Positions 22,968 to 33,734 of a stretch of DNA of 64,000 bases are shown piece by piece. The notes beneath the pieces are model-generated. The model was not told the origin of the DNA and did no database searches. It saw nothing but the letters and a program-made list of their open reading frames with translations. The stretch is taken from the NCBI GenBank assembly GCA_023052935.1, contig CM041297.1, positions 104,027,563-104,091,562 of the forward strand. The letters are read 5' to 3'. How positions within the stretch are numbered: the first letter of the stretch is position 1; the number at the start of each line of letters is the position of its first letter. The DNA comes from Piezodorus guildinii (lineage: Eukaryota; Arthropoda; Insecta; Hemiptera; Pentatomidae). A program made the position numbers and the translations under genes.

Positions 22968-23365
22968 TGCTATGTATCGAGAATATTGGAAGGTGAAGAA
23001 ATATTTTTGATTTGAACAAAATAGAGTAGTTTTCGGGCGACAAGCAGGAAGGCTTCTTAGAAGGGCTATACAAAAAATATACCCCTCCACTCGTACAGCG
23101 GGGATAGCGGAGTACCTGGGAGTCTGAGCCCGGGCGGGAAGAAAAGAGGAAGTCGAGGACGGAAGTCGGAAGTTGGGGATCAAGCAGTCATGTTTAAAGG
23201 TATCTATATGTAATATTATGTGGTAAATAGAACCTCAGTATTCTCGATAATAACAATGCATCTCTGTACCAAGTTTTATATGTATCATAATAAGTGCTAT
23301 TTGATAAATAAAATGTATATTCTAAGTAAATTACTTTATTACCCTATATGCCACGAAACATAGTA
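22968..23365 (+). repeat. 3' LTR
   Basis: Partner of 19866-20264, with the same order and about 98-99 percent identity by eye. The high similarity suggests a fairly recent insertion or conversion. Confidence 0.85.
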
Positions 23366-23369
23366 TGTC

Positions 23370-24326
23370 GCATTAAATAAAATTTAAAAAAGTAAATAAC
23401 AACAAAAAAGACCTCTGGTTTATGTCCATGACAATAGGTACTAATTAAATTTAAAAAGAAAACCTACATGTACCCCCCTTTTTTTTTTAAAGCAATGGGA
23501 ATTCGAGGAACCCATTATGGAATTCACAAAGGTAAGCTTCTCTGAATTTCATTCCTGACATTGAGTGAAATTTCTGTTTTTAATCCAGTTTACGTTTAAT
23601 TGTCAAACTGGACGTGGATTTTAAAGCATGGCTTCTGCGATGCATTTTACACTAGAAGAAATCAGGAATTATGTTAGGGAAAAAAAAATAAATACGATAT
23701 CCCTATTTCTGCACATGACGTATACTTCGATATTCGTATTCAATTTTTTTTGCAGACGGAAAAATGTCCTACTTTATTCTTTATGAACATTATTTTATTT
23801 ATTGAAATTCAATACTATATTAAATGAAAACAATTATGGTTATCGGATTGTGAAGGAACTAACTATTGACTACAGGTATTCGGGTACAGAGAAAAAATAA
23901 AAATAAAGGTTTTTAAATCATTTACAACGCATAAATTTGTATAATTAATGTTTTACATCATATAATTATGTAAAAATTAGGCTATACATTGTTCCCATGT
24001 ATACGTTTTTCGATCTCATATTAATGCAGAGTTGTTACCTTTGAATTTGTAATACGCTTTTAATTATGGTTGATAAGGTTGATTATGTTATATTAAATTT
24101 GTATTATTTTATTTTAGATAAGTACTAGAAATACTTTTTAATTTTGAAATTTTATAGTTTAGACTTTTGAAAAATATAGCTCTTATTAACGTGGAATTAG
24201 TTCATTTCTAAAGCGTGAAAACAGACCGCATTGGAAGTCCAAGTTTTTGTTACATATTTTTAATAAAGTTAATTTTGTTGTTGTTTTTGATACTGTTACT
24301 AATCAAACGATGTAGTAAATTTTGTT
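23370..24326. other. Intergenic stretch, nothing recognised
   Basis: AT-rich. No ORF of interest and no repeat partner noticed. Confidence 0.45.
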
Positions 24327-24599
24327 AATCTAGGTTTAATAAGGATAGGGATGTCCTTTTTAACTATGCGGCATATGACGGGATGAAACTCTTAACTGCT
24401 TAATTTCATTTTATTTATGCTTAAAATAAATGAAAAGAGTATGAATTATATAGGTGCTTAAAAGGGCTTAAGTAAAACTTAATAACACTTAAATCCGAAA
24501 CTAAATATCAAAGGAAAAGAAAAGATATCTGGCAGATCAAATATCAACACTATTTTATTTTTATTTTTTTGAAAATTTAAATAAAAGTTAAATTTTTTT

Positions 24600-24852
24600 T
24601 GTTGCTGCTTTGGCTAATCGGACGATGTTACTGTAGGATCCCTGAAGTTTGCCTATTCAGGTTTAATTAGGAAAGAGATATTCAACGAGTAACAAGCACA
24701 GAACCACCATTTTACGCCCCCTCCGAAGGACAGTATAACCAAGAATGTTTTACACTCATTAAAATATTCTAGGGTGACCTACAAGGTTCGAATCCGTAAT
24801 CTTAGGCATGGAAGGCCGTCATGTCAGTATCTACACCACAGGTGACCCTAAA
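24600..24852 (-). repeat. SINE family 2, full-length divergent copy
   Basis: Order on the plus strand: 'gctaatcggacgatgtta', 'tttgcctattcaggttta', 'aaggacagtataacca', then tRNA-like head with B-box complement 'aaggttcgaatccg' and 'acaccacaggtgaccct'. A further small fragment of the same family ('ctaggtttaataaggata') lies at 24327-24375. Confidence 0.75.
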
Positions 24853-25044
24853 TTAAAAAATATAAATAAAAACGGGAATTTGATCAAACGGAGGACTATT
24901 AAATCTTATATTTTATTTGAAACTCTAATTTGCCTCCTATCCTTTTCAGGGACAGATTCGTAATTATAAGTTTGAAAATTGAAAATACTCAGCTTCTAAA
25001 GGCCCAACATTAAAACGGAATTACATTTGGGGAAATGAAGCTGT

Positions 25045-25320
25045 CACTTTGGTAGTTAACGGGTTATCGGTGACTTGCAATCGTTCTGATGGGATTTTCT
25101 TCCCGATGGAAATCCTGAAGAGTTTCCCGGGCCTAAATAACAGGGTTCTGGGAGGCCCTCACACAACTCACTCCCCCAACCCCTATCACCCTCCCCCGTT
25201 CTTCGCCAAGACTAATAGCTTGTTTCTCAACCCTTCTTGCAAAGGAACAGGTGCTACAGGACTGGGGGAGACCTTTCAAGAACAGACGTTTTTAAATAAT
25301 TTATTTTTAATTAGCTAAAC
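25045..25320 (+). other. GC-rich orphan segment with open frame
   Basis: An 89-codon open frame (25049-25318) rich in Pro/Ser/Asn/Leu in a local GC-rich island ('ccctcccccgttcttcg'). It starts with GTG in the frame, so no good initiation codon is seen, and no family is recognised. May be a decayed element UTR or exon fragment. Similar in character, but not obviously in sequence, to 5184-5530. Confidence 0.25.
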
Positions 25321-25589
25321 CAGTGGTGTCTGGGCAAAAGGATTCATGTCATCATTTGTATGAAAAAAAATTTGGTCTTCATGGCAAAAAAAAATCCATT
25401 TAATTTCATTGGTTCAATCGTTTTTTACGAAATTTATACACTAAATGATAATTCATAGATGGTTCTTAGATCATCTTCAAACGTTTATTTTTAAATTAGT
25501 GATCATCTCGTTTGCCACAAATAAAATTAGGCCTATACAACCAAAATAAATTTAGTAATCGTTTGTCAAACATAAAAGACCTCATTTTA

Positions 25590-25870
25590 CCAAAAGAAAA
25601 ATTGTGACAAAATACACATTGGAAAAACCTATAAAAAGATCAACACCAGAATAAAACAATATAATAGTATTTCAAAAATATAAACACTACTTCATTCGCA
25701 CAACAAAGTACCTCTACAGTTTAATCACAAATTTTAATTTAGAAAACAAAACAATCTAACTATAAAAACAAAAATATAAAAGATATAATAAATTTTAAAA
25801 TAGATTCAAAACACATCAGTTATCATTATACAGATGAGAAAAAAATAATTAAAATTATAATCCTTGCTTC
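25590..25870 (+). pseudogene. Penelope-like element relic: GIY-YIG endonuclease end
   Basis: The plus strand at about 25605 reads CDKIHIGKTYKKINTR, matching CDKCYIGETSKKVSTR of the neighbouring element on the opposite strand. Farther on, HKF.L.., FKIDSKHISYHY (25795-25840) matches its FKTDSRHLSYHY end. Multiple stops and frame changes show that it is dead. It points toward the 25945-28185 element, so two Penelope-like elements face each other 3' end to 3' end. Confidence 0.6.
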
Positions 25871-25944
25871 ATTAACCTAGATTATATTAGTATATTAGTT
25901 ATATCAATATATTCTAAACAAAGGAAGATCTCATTTAATTATTA

Positions 25945-26178
25945 TGGTTGATTTAGGGCTGAATAATTCTTCCATTAATACTCATCTTTTATTTCATGAC
26001 GTTTCGGGATATTCTTCCATCTTCAGAAGTCTACAACAAATTATATTAAGCAATTTACCATCATATTAAAAATCACTATAATGAAGTGAATGAATTAAAA
26101 AAAATTTATATTAGGAGTCAATTGATAACAAACATTTTAAAAATATTAATTAACAAATTTTAAAATCATAAGGTGGCA
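25945..26178. repeat. Left inverted repeat (pseudo-LTR) of the PLE
   Basis: Begins 'attatggttgatttagggc' and ends 'aaaatcataaggtggca'. Its complement is found at 27943-28183, with a few small indels near the middle. Confidence 0.85.
25998..26026 (-). ncRNA. Hammerhead-like motif (left repeat)
   Basis: Minus strand: CTGAAGA, a short hairpin (tggaagaatatccc, one mismatch in the stem), then GAAAC and GTC. These are the invariant core blocks of a type I hammerhead in the right order, with almost no stem III. Published work describes hammerheads in Penelope-like termini; activity here is not shown. Confidence 0.45.
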
Positions 26179-26474
26179 TTAAAAGCAAAAATTTAACAAT
26201 GTTACACAGTACTTAGTTAAATAAATAAATAAACATTATAAAGTTACCTCGTTATATATTCTATAATCCAAACATTTACACTTGTCATACCTTGAGCCAG
26301 GTAAAAAAGTAAAAACGTAAGTCAATATCTAAACACTTCAGATCTGAGCAAGAGTATTGCTCAGATCTTTGTCCTCAACTGGATTAAGGATTAGACCAAT
26401 TTTTAACTTGTATATAGTTATTATTATTTCATATTGTGAAATTCTTTAAAACATTTTATTATTTATTATTTATA

Positions 26475-27942
26475 TTATATTTTTAATTTATGAATTAAAT
26501 CTGAATAGTGGTAACTTAAATGTCTTGAGTCAGTTTTAAAATTCACGGTTTTATCTATATTTTTATTGATATATATAGCCTCTATGGTTTTTCTATTTTG
26601 TTTATTTTTGACTATTTCCAAAATTTGTGGTCTATTGAGATCAAACTTATGTTTCAAATGTATGCTATGTTGTGATAAAGCAGTTGTATTTATATTTTTA
26701 CTGTTGTTACAATTACTTTTGTGCTGTTTAGTTCTAGTACTAACTTTTTTGGACGTTTCCCCTATGTAACATTTATCACAGTCCAGACAATTTATTTTGT
26801 ATACAACATTTAATTTTTCTTCATTACTTATAGGGTCTTTTGGGTAAGGAATTTTTGTAATTTATTATGGTTATAAAGGCCTAATTTGATGTTGGGTAAA
26901 TCATAAGCTAATAATGTTTTATTTATTTCACCAGTAAGATGTGGTATATATTGCATTTTGAAAAAAATGTTTGATGTTTATGCTCTTATTTATTTCAGCA
27001 TCTTTAATATATTGATTATTAACATCTGTTGTTTTTTCATTTGTAGCGCTCTTATAAAAATCAGTAATGGTTTTCTGTTTATTATTTTTCTCACTAACTC
27101 AACCAATATCTTTAATTATTTTAACTGTTTGCTGTATTTTGTTACCAATACTATTGTCAGGGTTCTTATCAAGAGATTTATATTTAAACTCAGAATACCA
27201 GATATTTTATTTATTAATTTTCTTGGGTAGAAATTTTCTAAAAGAATTTTATAAGTGGTGGGTTTTATTTCTTTTATGTATTCCGTATCTGTAAGCGCTA
27301 TTCCTTTTCTAATGAAGTTTTTAATAACATTTATTTTCTGTATATATGGGTGATTAGAATGGTAATTTAGTAGCACATTACTAGTTATATCTTTTTTAGT
27401 CCATCTTGTTTTAATTATTTTGTTTTTAAGAATTATATCCATATCTAAAAATCTAATTGTATTGTTATTAGGCTTTTCAATGGTAAATATCATTCTTCTA
27501 TGGTGATTGTTAAAGGTTTCAAGGAGGTTATTTTGTTGGTTTTTGTCTATTATTATTAACATATCGTCTATGTATTTTTTCAACAACATTGGTCTTACAC
27601 CTGATTTTATTAGATTTTTATTAATTAGGTCATTTAAATAAATACCACGGAGATTAACTGACATGGCTCCACCCATTGGTAGTCCAAATAATTGTTTGTA
27701 AATTTCTCCATTGTATTTGAAAAAATTATATTTAAGGCATAAATTTAAACCTTCTATAAACATTTTTTTATCTTTAATTGTTGTATATTCTATTATTTTG
27801 TGCCAGTTTTCTTCAATTAATTTAAGGATATCGTCTATTGGAATGTTGGTGAATAGTGATTTGACGTCTAGACTCATGATTTCGGTATTCTCATCAGGTA
27901 TTTGGATGCTGTTAAGTATCTTTTTCAGTACCAATGAATTTT
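26475..27942 (-). pseudogene. Penelope-like RT plus GIY-YIG endonuclease, broken
   Basis: The open part 27934-27116 contains RT motifs: SLDVKSLFTNIP, a GLPMGGAMS block and YIDD as the catalytic box. The frame is lost near 27160 but continues in another frame (KNPDNSIGNK.., YKSATNEKTTDV). It shifts again near 26950 (PHLTGEINKTLLAYDLPNIK) and once more near 26850. It then reads NVVYKINCLDCDKCYIGETS, the GIY-YIG-type endonuclease with the conserved Cys residues, and ends at a stop at 26475. At least three frameshifts make it non-functional. The RT fingers region expected before SLDVKSLF is missing because of truncation at 27943. In intact relatives the product reverse-transcribes element RNA at a nick made by the endonuclease. 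Confidence 0.85.
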
Positions 27943-28183
27943 TGCCACCTTATGATTTTAAAATTTGTTAATTAATATTTTTAAAATGTTTGTTATCAAT
28001 TGACTCCTAATTTAAAAATTTTTTAAACCATTCACTTCATTATAGTGATTTTTAATATGATGGTAAATTGCTTAATATAATTTGTTGTAGACTTCTGAAG
28101 ATGGGAGAATATCCCGAAACGTCATGAAATAAAAGATGAGTATTAATGGAAGAATTATTCAGCCCTAAATCAACCATAATAGT
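27943..28183. repeat. Right inverted repeat (pseudo-LTR) of the PLE
   Basis: Starts 'tgccaccttatgatttta' and ends 'ctaaatcaaccataat', the complement of 25945-26178. Confidence 0.85.
28095..28123 (+). ncRNA. Hammerhead-like motif (right repeat)
   Basis: CTGAAGA (28095-28101), hairpin with GGGA (28103-28106) pairing TCCC (28112-28115), then GAAAC (28116-28120) and GTC (28121-28123). The stem II pairing is perfect in this copy. It is followed by 'atgaaataaaa', as in the left copy. Confidence 0.5.
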
Positions 28184-28189
28184 ATATTA

Positions 28190-28515
28190 GAGTGTACATT
28201 TCTACACAACCATCTAATTCCTCCCGCATCCAATCCTTACAGTCCAAAATCCTGAACATCACATTTATTACAGACATAGCCTGTGAAAGATAAACCTCTT
28301 TTCAGTCTAAACTCCCTGCCCACGGTAAATCACCCGGTAATCTATCTTCCTGAGATATTCCTGATAAACATCCGAGGCGATTGAAAAGAAGGTGGCCTCG
28401 GAACCTACCTTAAAATACTGCTACGACTGGGTTTTTCTTTTCCAAGACTTTTTTCCCTCTGATATGTATTCATTGTGTTGTATAATACTGTTGTAAATAA
28501 TAATGAATAAAAAAA
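28190..28515 (+). pseudogene. Jockey-type LINE, 3' end remnant
   Basis: Plus strand: decayed ORF2 C-terminus (AFQSKILNIT-like start, then IPDKHPRRLKRRWPRN) and a 3' UTR ending in 'aataatgaataaaaaaaa'. Same family as 4408, 19381 and 58740. 5'-truncated immediately after the Penelope-like terminus. Confidence 0.7.
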
Positions 28516-28895
28516 ATAGCTGGGAATAGTTTTGTATTACCCAGGTACCCATAACAAAATCTATATCTTATTTTCAGTATCAAAATAAAATAAAAATAAT
28601 AATACACACACAAAAGTTTAACTGTACCGCTACAAGATGTTTTACAAGATTTTTTTTTTAAACGTGAGGCAAATTATATCCTGGATTGATCTACATTTAA
28701 AAATTTAAAGGATATAACTGTCAACTGATTCAGTTTATTTTTTATTTTTTTTTTTTGTATATATATTTTTTTTTATGATTTCCTTAAATTATTGTTTATA
28801 TCCTAAAGAGATAGAACTGCATAGCAGCACGGGATCTGTAAAATTATAAATTCGTGGTCTATTCCAATGAAAGAAAACAATACTACTAAAGGAGA
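28516..28895. other. Low-complexity AT-rich DNA
   Basis: T-rich runs at 28735-28775. No gene seen. Confidence 0.5.
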
Positions 28896-28898
28896 AAT

Positions 28899-28974
<76 letters not shown>

Positions 28975-28977
28975 CGA
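28896..28977. repeat. (TA)n microsatellite
   Basis: About 40 TA units with one AA interruption near 28910. Confidence 0.95.
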
Positions 28978-29157
28978 AATAATTTGTGATGTTTCATAAA
29001 AAAAAAAAATAAAAAATAAATAAAAAAACACATTAATATTGATCATGTAAAAGTTATTCATTAAAAAATATATACTCTTGATTTTTTCAGTAAACAGCAG
29101 ATTAATAATTCCAAATTAAAAGTAATAATCAATAATTTTAGCGCTGAAAAAAAAAAA

Positions 29158-29784
29158 AAAATCTGGTGCGGGCAACACACGACTTTCACTTACATCCTTT
29201 TTTAGAATCGATCAAAGAATTTTCAAATACAGTAAGTGAAATTTAAATGAGTTAAACCATTAAAAAATTGATTAAACGTAATTTCTATAGAAACATGTGT
29301 TTTATTAAAAAATCTATTATCTTTTTATCTAAAATAATCAGTTAGTTTTATCGGCTTTTCATCACTCTTTATTAACTTTTACAAGCTCTAGTGTATTAGA
29401 TAATATTTTTTTCTTAAATCGTTAGCTTTCCATCGGTATAACATACATGTAAATTACTGCTCTTAAGTTCAAAAACAAAAAATTGCATTAAAATATTTTT
29501 TTTTTCAGTTTCTCCTTCAGTTGTTTTTAAAATTCGCACAACATACATATTTAGCTGTTATTTATCAATGCTAACAAAATTATTTGGTTATTTTTATAGA
29601 ATCTACAAAATTAAAGGTACTTTAGGGGAAGAAAATATAAAAAATCGGCATTTAAGCTCTGTCAGACCATTTTAATTAGAATGAAACCTATATGACGTTT
29701 AAGCCTATTAAATTTTAGATTGATATAGGGAGTTTAATCAAAATCGTCAGAACCGTTTTCGAGGTATAGTAAGTGAAAGTAAAA
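29158..29784 (+). repeat. Family A repeat, internally deleted at right
   Basis: The left terminus 'atctggtgcgggcaacac' is intact. The copy proceeds normally to 'gtcagaaccgttttcgag' and then jumps directly to the extreme right end 'gtatagtaagtgaaagt'. About 250 bp, including the CA-repeat zone, are missing. Both ends are retained, which is useful for defining the element's termini. Confidence 0.8.
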
Positions 29785-31099
29785 TAAAATGCTAAATAAA
29801 ACATATTACATCCATCCAAACTTCTTCATACAAAACATAAAACGAATAAAATCATTATGTTTTCGGAATTATTTTTAACAAATAAATAATTGCCAACAAA
29901 TAAAGGTATATGTGCAACTAAAATAAACATTTGACGTCGGAGCAGAACTATTTATTCATCTCTGTTATACTTATTTATATTTGCTTAATCACAATAATTT
30001 CAACTCAAAGTAATTCTAATACAGACTAGCATTTCATCAAAGTAATTAAATTTCCAACAATGATTCCAGAAAATTTAGGATTTTACAATTCTATTAAATA
30101 AAACCTGTAAAATAAATTGCAACGTAATATGTGTCTTTTTGTGACTCAATTTAAAAAAAAAAAATTTAAGCCTGATATTTTGTTCACATATAGGAAATGT
30201 TATGTTCAAGTACATACTATAAAACCAACACGATATCTTACTGGTTCATGGTCTGCGTGTTATACGAAAACGAAAATTCCTTCAGCGTTCATATTATCCT
30301 AATGGTCTTATACAATAGGTCTTATTGTTTTCAATTAGACATATATATGTAATAAAAAAAAAAAAAATAGACCTAATCATTGTACTGTACCCGAGACTTG
30401 TAGATGTACATTTTTTTTAAAATATAATAATTAAGATAACAAAGTTTATAATTTAGATAACAATAATCGTTTTTTGTTTACTTTGCTGTAAAACCATAAG
30501 AGCTACTTTATGATTAAAAAAATTAGTATGATAAATAAAAAAATTGACAGCGATAATGTCGAATATATATGTAATTTTAACATTATACGGACAGGGGTAT
30601 ATATCATTTTAAGGCCAAACAGCCGGCTAGTTTATCAAAATAATTTGATGTGATATTAATATAAATTTTCTTGCCATTAAATTTAGTTAATAACACAAAT
30701 TACTCAAGAGTTCTTATATAAGATTGGCATTATGTAAGTTGGGCTGTTGCGTGCAAAGATTTAAGGGTCGCGTAATGAGGTTATTTCTCCGTAATGATGA
30801 CCATATCCTTTTCAGTTAATGAAGGAAAATTGTTTTGAAAAAGATTTAGTTTGAATCCTCTGAATAAACTCTCTAACTATTTATTTCATATAAAGGTAAT
30901 CAAAAGTAAAAAAATAATTAATGTTTTTAAAAATGAAAATACAAAACAAAATCCATCTCTCAGCATATTTTAATAGAGAGTTACATTTTACCTTTAATTT
31001 AATTTTTGTCTCTACCACATCTTTAGATAATATGAAATAATGTAATATCCAGGTTGAACTGATTCACTATCTAGGACTCCTGCTTGACAAACGTCTTAA
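29785..31099. other. Intergenic stretch, nothing recognised
   Basis: AT-rich. Short frames only (e.g. 30117-30302), without recognisable motifs. Confidence 0.45.
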
Positions 31100-31430
31100 G
31101 GTCTGTTTAGACGATTTGATCAGATTTGGAAAATTGGGAAGGGGGCCCAATTTATGAAGAAGTCTAAATGCGACCTCCATTTTATTGGGATGGTGTTTTT
31201 TTCTCTACTACGTAGCTCGGGCTACTTTTTACTACGTACAGCGCATGCAGGAAAACTTTTTTCATGTTGCACCAACTTCGGAGCAGAAAGCAAGGAGTAA
31301 ACGTTTGTTTCAACACAACTTCCGAATGATCAGAGAGTCGCGCATAAACAGCAAACGTTTGTCAGACTCAAGGTCTCTGATCAGTCAATGATCCTGTATG
31401 CGCATAAATAAGATGAACTCCGGCCAAAGT
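31100..31430. other. GC-richer segment with small inverted repeats
   Basis: Contains TGATCAGAGA (31327-31336) and its complement TCTCTGATCA (31374-31383), two 'gcgcataaa' motifs and two 'aaacgtttgt' motifs. A 68-codon open frame (31185-31391) has no known domain. It may be a terminus of an unidentified DNA transposon, but nothing decisive is seen. Confidence 0.25.
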
Positions 31431-31514
31431 CATGGAAAAGTGAGAAGAAACTTAAAATATACACCAGATCTGTTTCTTTTTAGATTAATTCTGATAATAT
31501 TTATATATTTATTT

Positions 31515-31745
31515 TATTAACTAAAAAAAAAAGAAAAGCTGTACCTCTACAACCCATGAAGGACCTTGGGCTCAGTAAATATAGAGATTCGTACTGTTTC
31601 AAGGCCAACAGTCGTGCAACGAGGTGATTATGCCTTGATCACGCACGCTCAGCCGTGTTTTTTCCGCAATTTTTGTACCCACTTTAAAGAGGCTGTGTTT
31701 GTCCCAGCAGGGTCTTCATATCGTAGCGTTGTCTCCCTCCCCCTT
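31515..31745 (-). repeat. tRNA-derived SINE family 1, copy 2 (truncated)
   Basis: Same block order as 33735-34066 ('gtacctctacaacccatgaa', 'ctcagtaaatatagagatt', 'gtacccactttaaagaggct', 'agcagggtcttcatatc'). It stops before the tRNA-like part. A purine-rich tail side lies at 31515-31540. Confidence 0.7.
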
Positions 31746-31879
31746 TCTTTTTTTACAAGAATAACTGCTCTAAAGGAACGCAATTACAAATTTCCTAATT
31801 ATACTATTCACTGTTTAAAAGCCTTCATTTAAAAATAAAATTTATGTTTTAAATATTTAGCAATTTCCTAATGGGGCTA

Positions 31880-32330
31880 AAATCCGACCTCTACCTCCAC
31901 TTGGTAACCCCGGTAAAGGTCTTTTGAAGTTAGGCTAACAGAGGCGGTACCGAACCTTGGCGGTATAGCCATCTAAGATTGCAGGAAATGGCTTTCTAGG
32001 GTAGAGAAAACTCTGAGCCGCGGTGAAGGCAATCCCACTAAGTGTAGGAGACCCCGAAGGGACTCCCTGGTCCTCTAGGATGGGGGTTGTTGGAGCGGGC
32101 TACCTCCACGTTACAAATAAAAACTACACAATGCTAAAATAAGCCTCGGATATATGATGGAACGCAAAGGGATCGACATGATGCACGGAAACGGAGGCAG
32201 ATGGTAGAAGAAGGAGAGAAAGACCACAGTTAGATGGAAGGATAGAGTGGTGGAGAGTATTGCTGGTAGGGGGCTGTCGGAGGAGGACGCGATGGACCGG
32301 TAGAGATGGAAAGACATGCGGGGGGGGGGA
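31880..32330 (+). pseudogene. Non-LTR retrotransposon C-terminal relic
   Basis: GC-rich stretch. At about 32200-32330 one frame reads RKTTVRWKDRVVESIAGRG and LSEEDAMDR, a stop, then RWKDM. This is the R-W-x-D-x-V..A-x-D-R-x-x-W-R pattern at the C-terminus of many non-LTR ORFs. The preceding 300 bp ('gtaaccccggtaaaggtc', 'gaagggactccctggtcct') look like further parts of the same element. At least two stops are present. The antisense frames are shadows. Confidence 0.5.
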
Positions 32331-32430
32331 GGGCAGGAGTTTGGTTGAGGAAACCTTCAAATTGAAGAAATTACTGACATAAAAAATTCCTAATGGGTGT
32401 CCTTCGGACTGAACATGCAACTTCTTTAAA

Positions 32431-33174
32431 TAATGTTCATACGGACATAAAGTGTTTTAGAGGACATATTAAAGCTGTTGACTGAGTATAAGCTAAATTT
32501 TTACTCGGAATTTAGAATTTCGTCACTTTGCCTGTCTATATCTGCAGATCAAATAAGCCCAAATGCGTTATTGGTTTTTTCTGGATGAGTTGCACAAATA
32601 ATCTTAAAAGATAGCACCGTTTGAATGGTCCCTTATTATTAAAAATCTGTTGTGGGACCAAGTGAAGTTACTGAATTTCTTTGCACTTGGTTTAGTATTC
32701 TGAAAGCCTTTAAAAATAAAGATAATAAAAGCTCTGTTCAGTATTTCATTAATTTTTTTTTAACTTACCTAAAATGTGGAATATATAACACTGGAAATTA
32801 CTTACGAACATGAAAAATTTTAAAATTCATGTATTCAATGGAAATACACGTTTTAGAGAAGATATAAAATAAGGTATACAATATGTCCTGAAAAATGGTT
32901 AATGAGTGTGCATGTGTAAGTTAAGTTGTTCCAAACCAACATTCAATGATGGAATTATTTTATATCCAAGATGTTTGCAAGTTTACCAGAGCAAAGTTTT
33001 CATTAAAATTCTTTAAATGCAAATAAATTTATTTTATGCATAATACAATTTATTTTTAAAAACGGCTTTACCCATTTTAATTAAATCCTAAATAAATGAG
33101 CATTTAAAAGTAATTTAAAATCAATCAAGTTTTATCTACAAAGAAATAGTCTAAAAGGAGTTAAATAACGATTT
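32431..33174. other. AT-rich intergenic DNA
   Basis: Nothing supported. Confidence 0.45.
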
Positions 33175-33616
33175 TTTTAACTTTCTTCCTCTAAGGGAAA
33201 ATTTGTTTTGTTCATTTATATTGATTGACCGATTTGTATTATAAATAGCAGTATGAAATAACAATTATAACCTATTAAACGATTTGATGACCCATTGAAG
33301 GAGAATAAAGATAAAAAGATATGTTTTATTATCTTATAGTAAAAAATGTTTGGATGGTTAGGGATGTTAGATTTGGGTTATGGTGCGCTAAGGATGTAGG
33401 TGGTTAGAAAATGGTAGGGATGGTTAGGTTTAAAAAAGAGTAAATAAAATTTATTTTAACTTCTTACTCTAAGGGAAAAATTGTTTTGATCATTTATATT
33501 TATTGACCGATTTGTATTATAAATAGTAGTATGAAATAACAATTATAACCTATTAAACGATTTGATGACCCATTGAAGGAGAATAAAGATAAAAAGATAT
33601 CTTTTATTATCTTTAA
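33175..33616. repeat. Local direct duplication of about 165 bp
   Basis: 33175-33338 and 33453-33616 match in the same orientation (both carry 'ttgaccgatttgtattata', 'cctattaaacgatttgatg', 'gacccattgaaggagaat'), offset 278 bp. The spacer has 'ggttagggatgttagatttg' and 'atggttaggtttaaaaa', itself mildly repetitive (GGTTAGG-like). No coding capacity. Confidence 0.8.
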
Positions 33617-33734
33617 AATATATTTCTGAAAATAAAAGCTGAAGTATAAGTTAGTAATATGTATCATGGGACGCTAGAATGCAGAAATTAAAAAACTTAA
33701 AAAATATATGGGAAGTGACACAACTATGGTTAAA

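Larger units (their letters stand above)
19866..23365 (+). mobile_element. Complete LTR retrotransposon with orphan ORF
   Basis: Two direct repeats of about 398 bp (19866-20264 and 22968-23365) bound a 2.7-kb interior. By eye the LTRs differ at about five bases plus one indel. The termini read TGCTATG..CATAKTA, a short inverted repeat. The sequence TGTC precedes the 5' LTR (19862-19865) and follows the 3' LTR (23366-23369), a 4-bp target duplication (5 bp, ATGTC, if the terminal A is counted as duplicated). No protease, RT, RNase H or integrase frame is visible inside, so it is probably non-autonomous and depended on enzymes supplied in trans. Superfamily cannot be assigned. Confidence 0.85.
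25945..28183 (-). mobile_element. Penelope-like retroelement with inverted terminal repeats
   Basis: An RT/GIY-YIG unit on the minus strand flanked by an inverted duplication of about 240 bp (25945-26178 and 27943-28183). Inverted or direct pseudo-LTRs made by partial self-duplication are a known property of Penelope-like elements. The inverted copy cuts into the RT coding region at 27943, so the element is 5'-truncated and its N-terminal third is gone. Both repeats carry a hammerhead-like motif. Downstream of it, the plus strand continues straight into a LINE 3' end. Confidence 0.8.

Noticed and set aside
27711..27971. 86-codon plus-strand ORF
   Set aside because: Antisense shadow of the Penelope-like RT.
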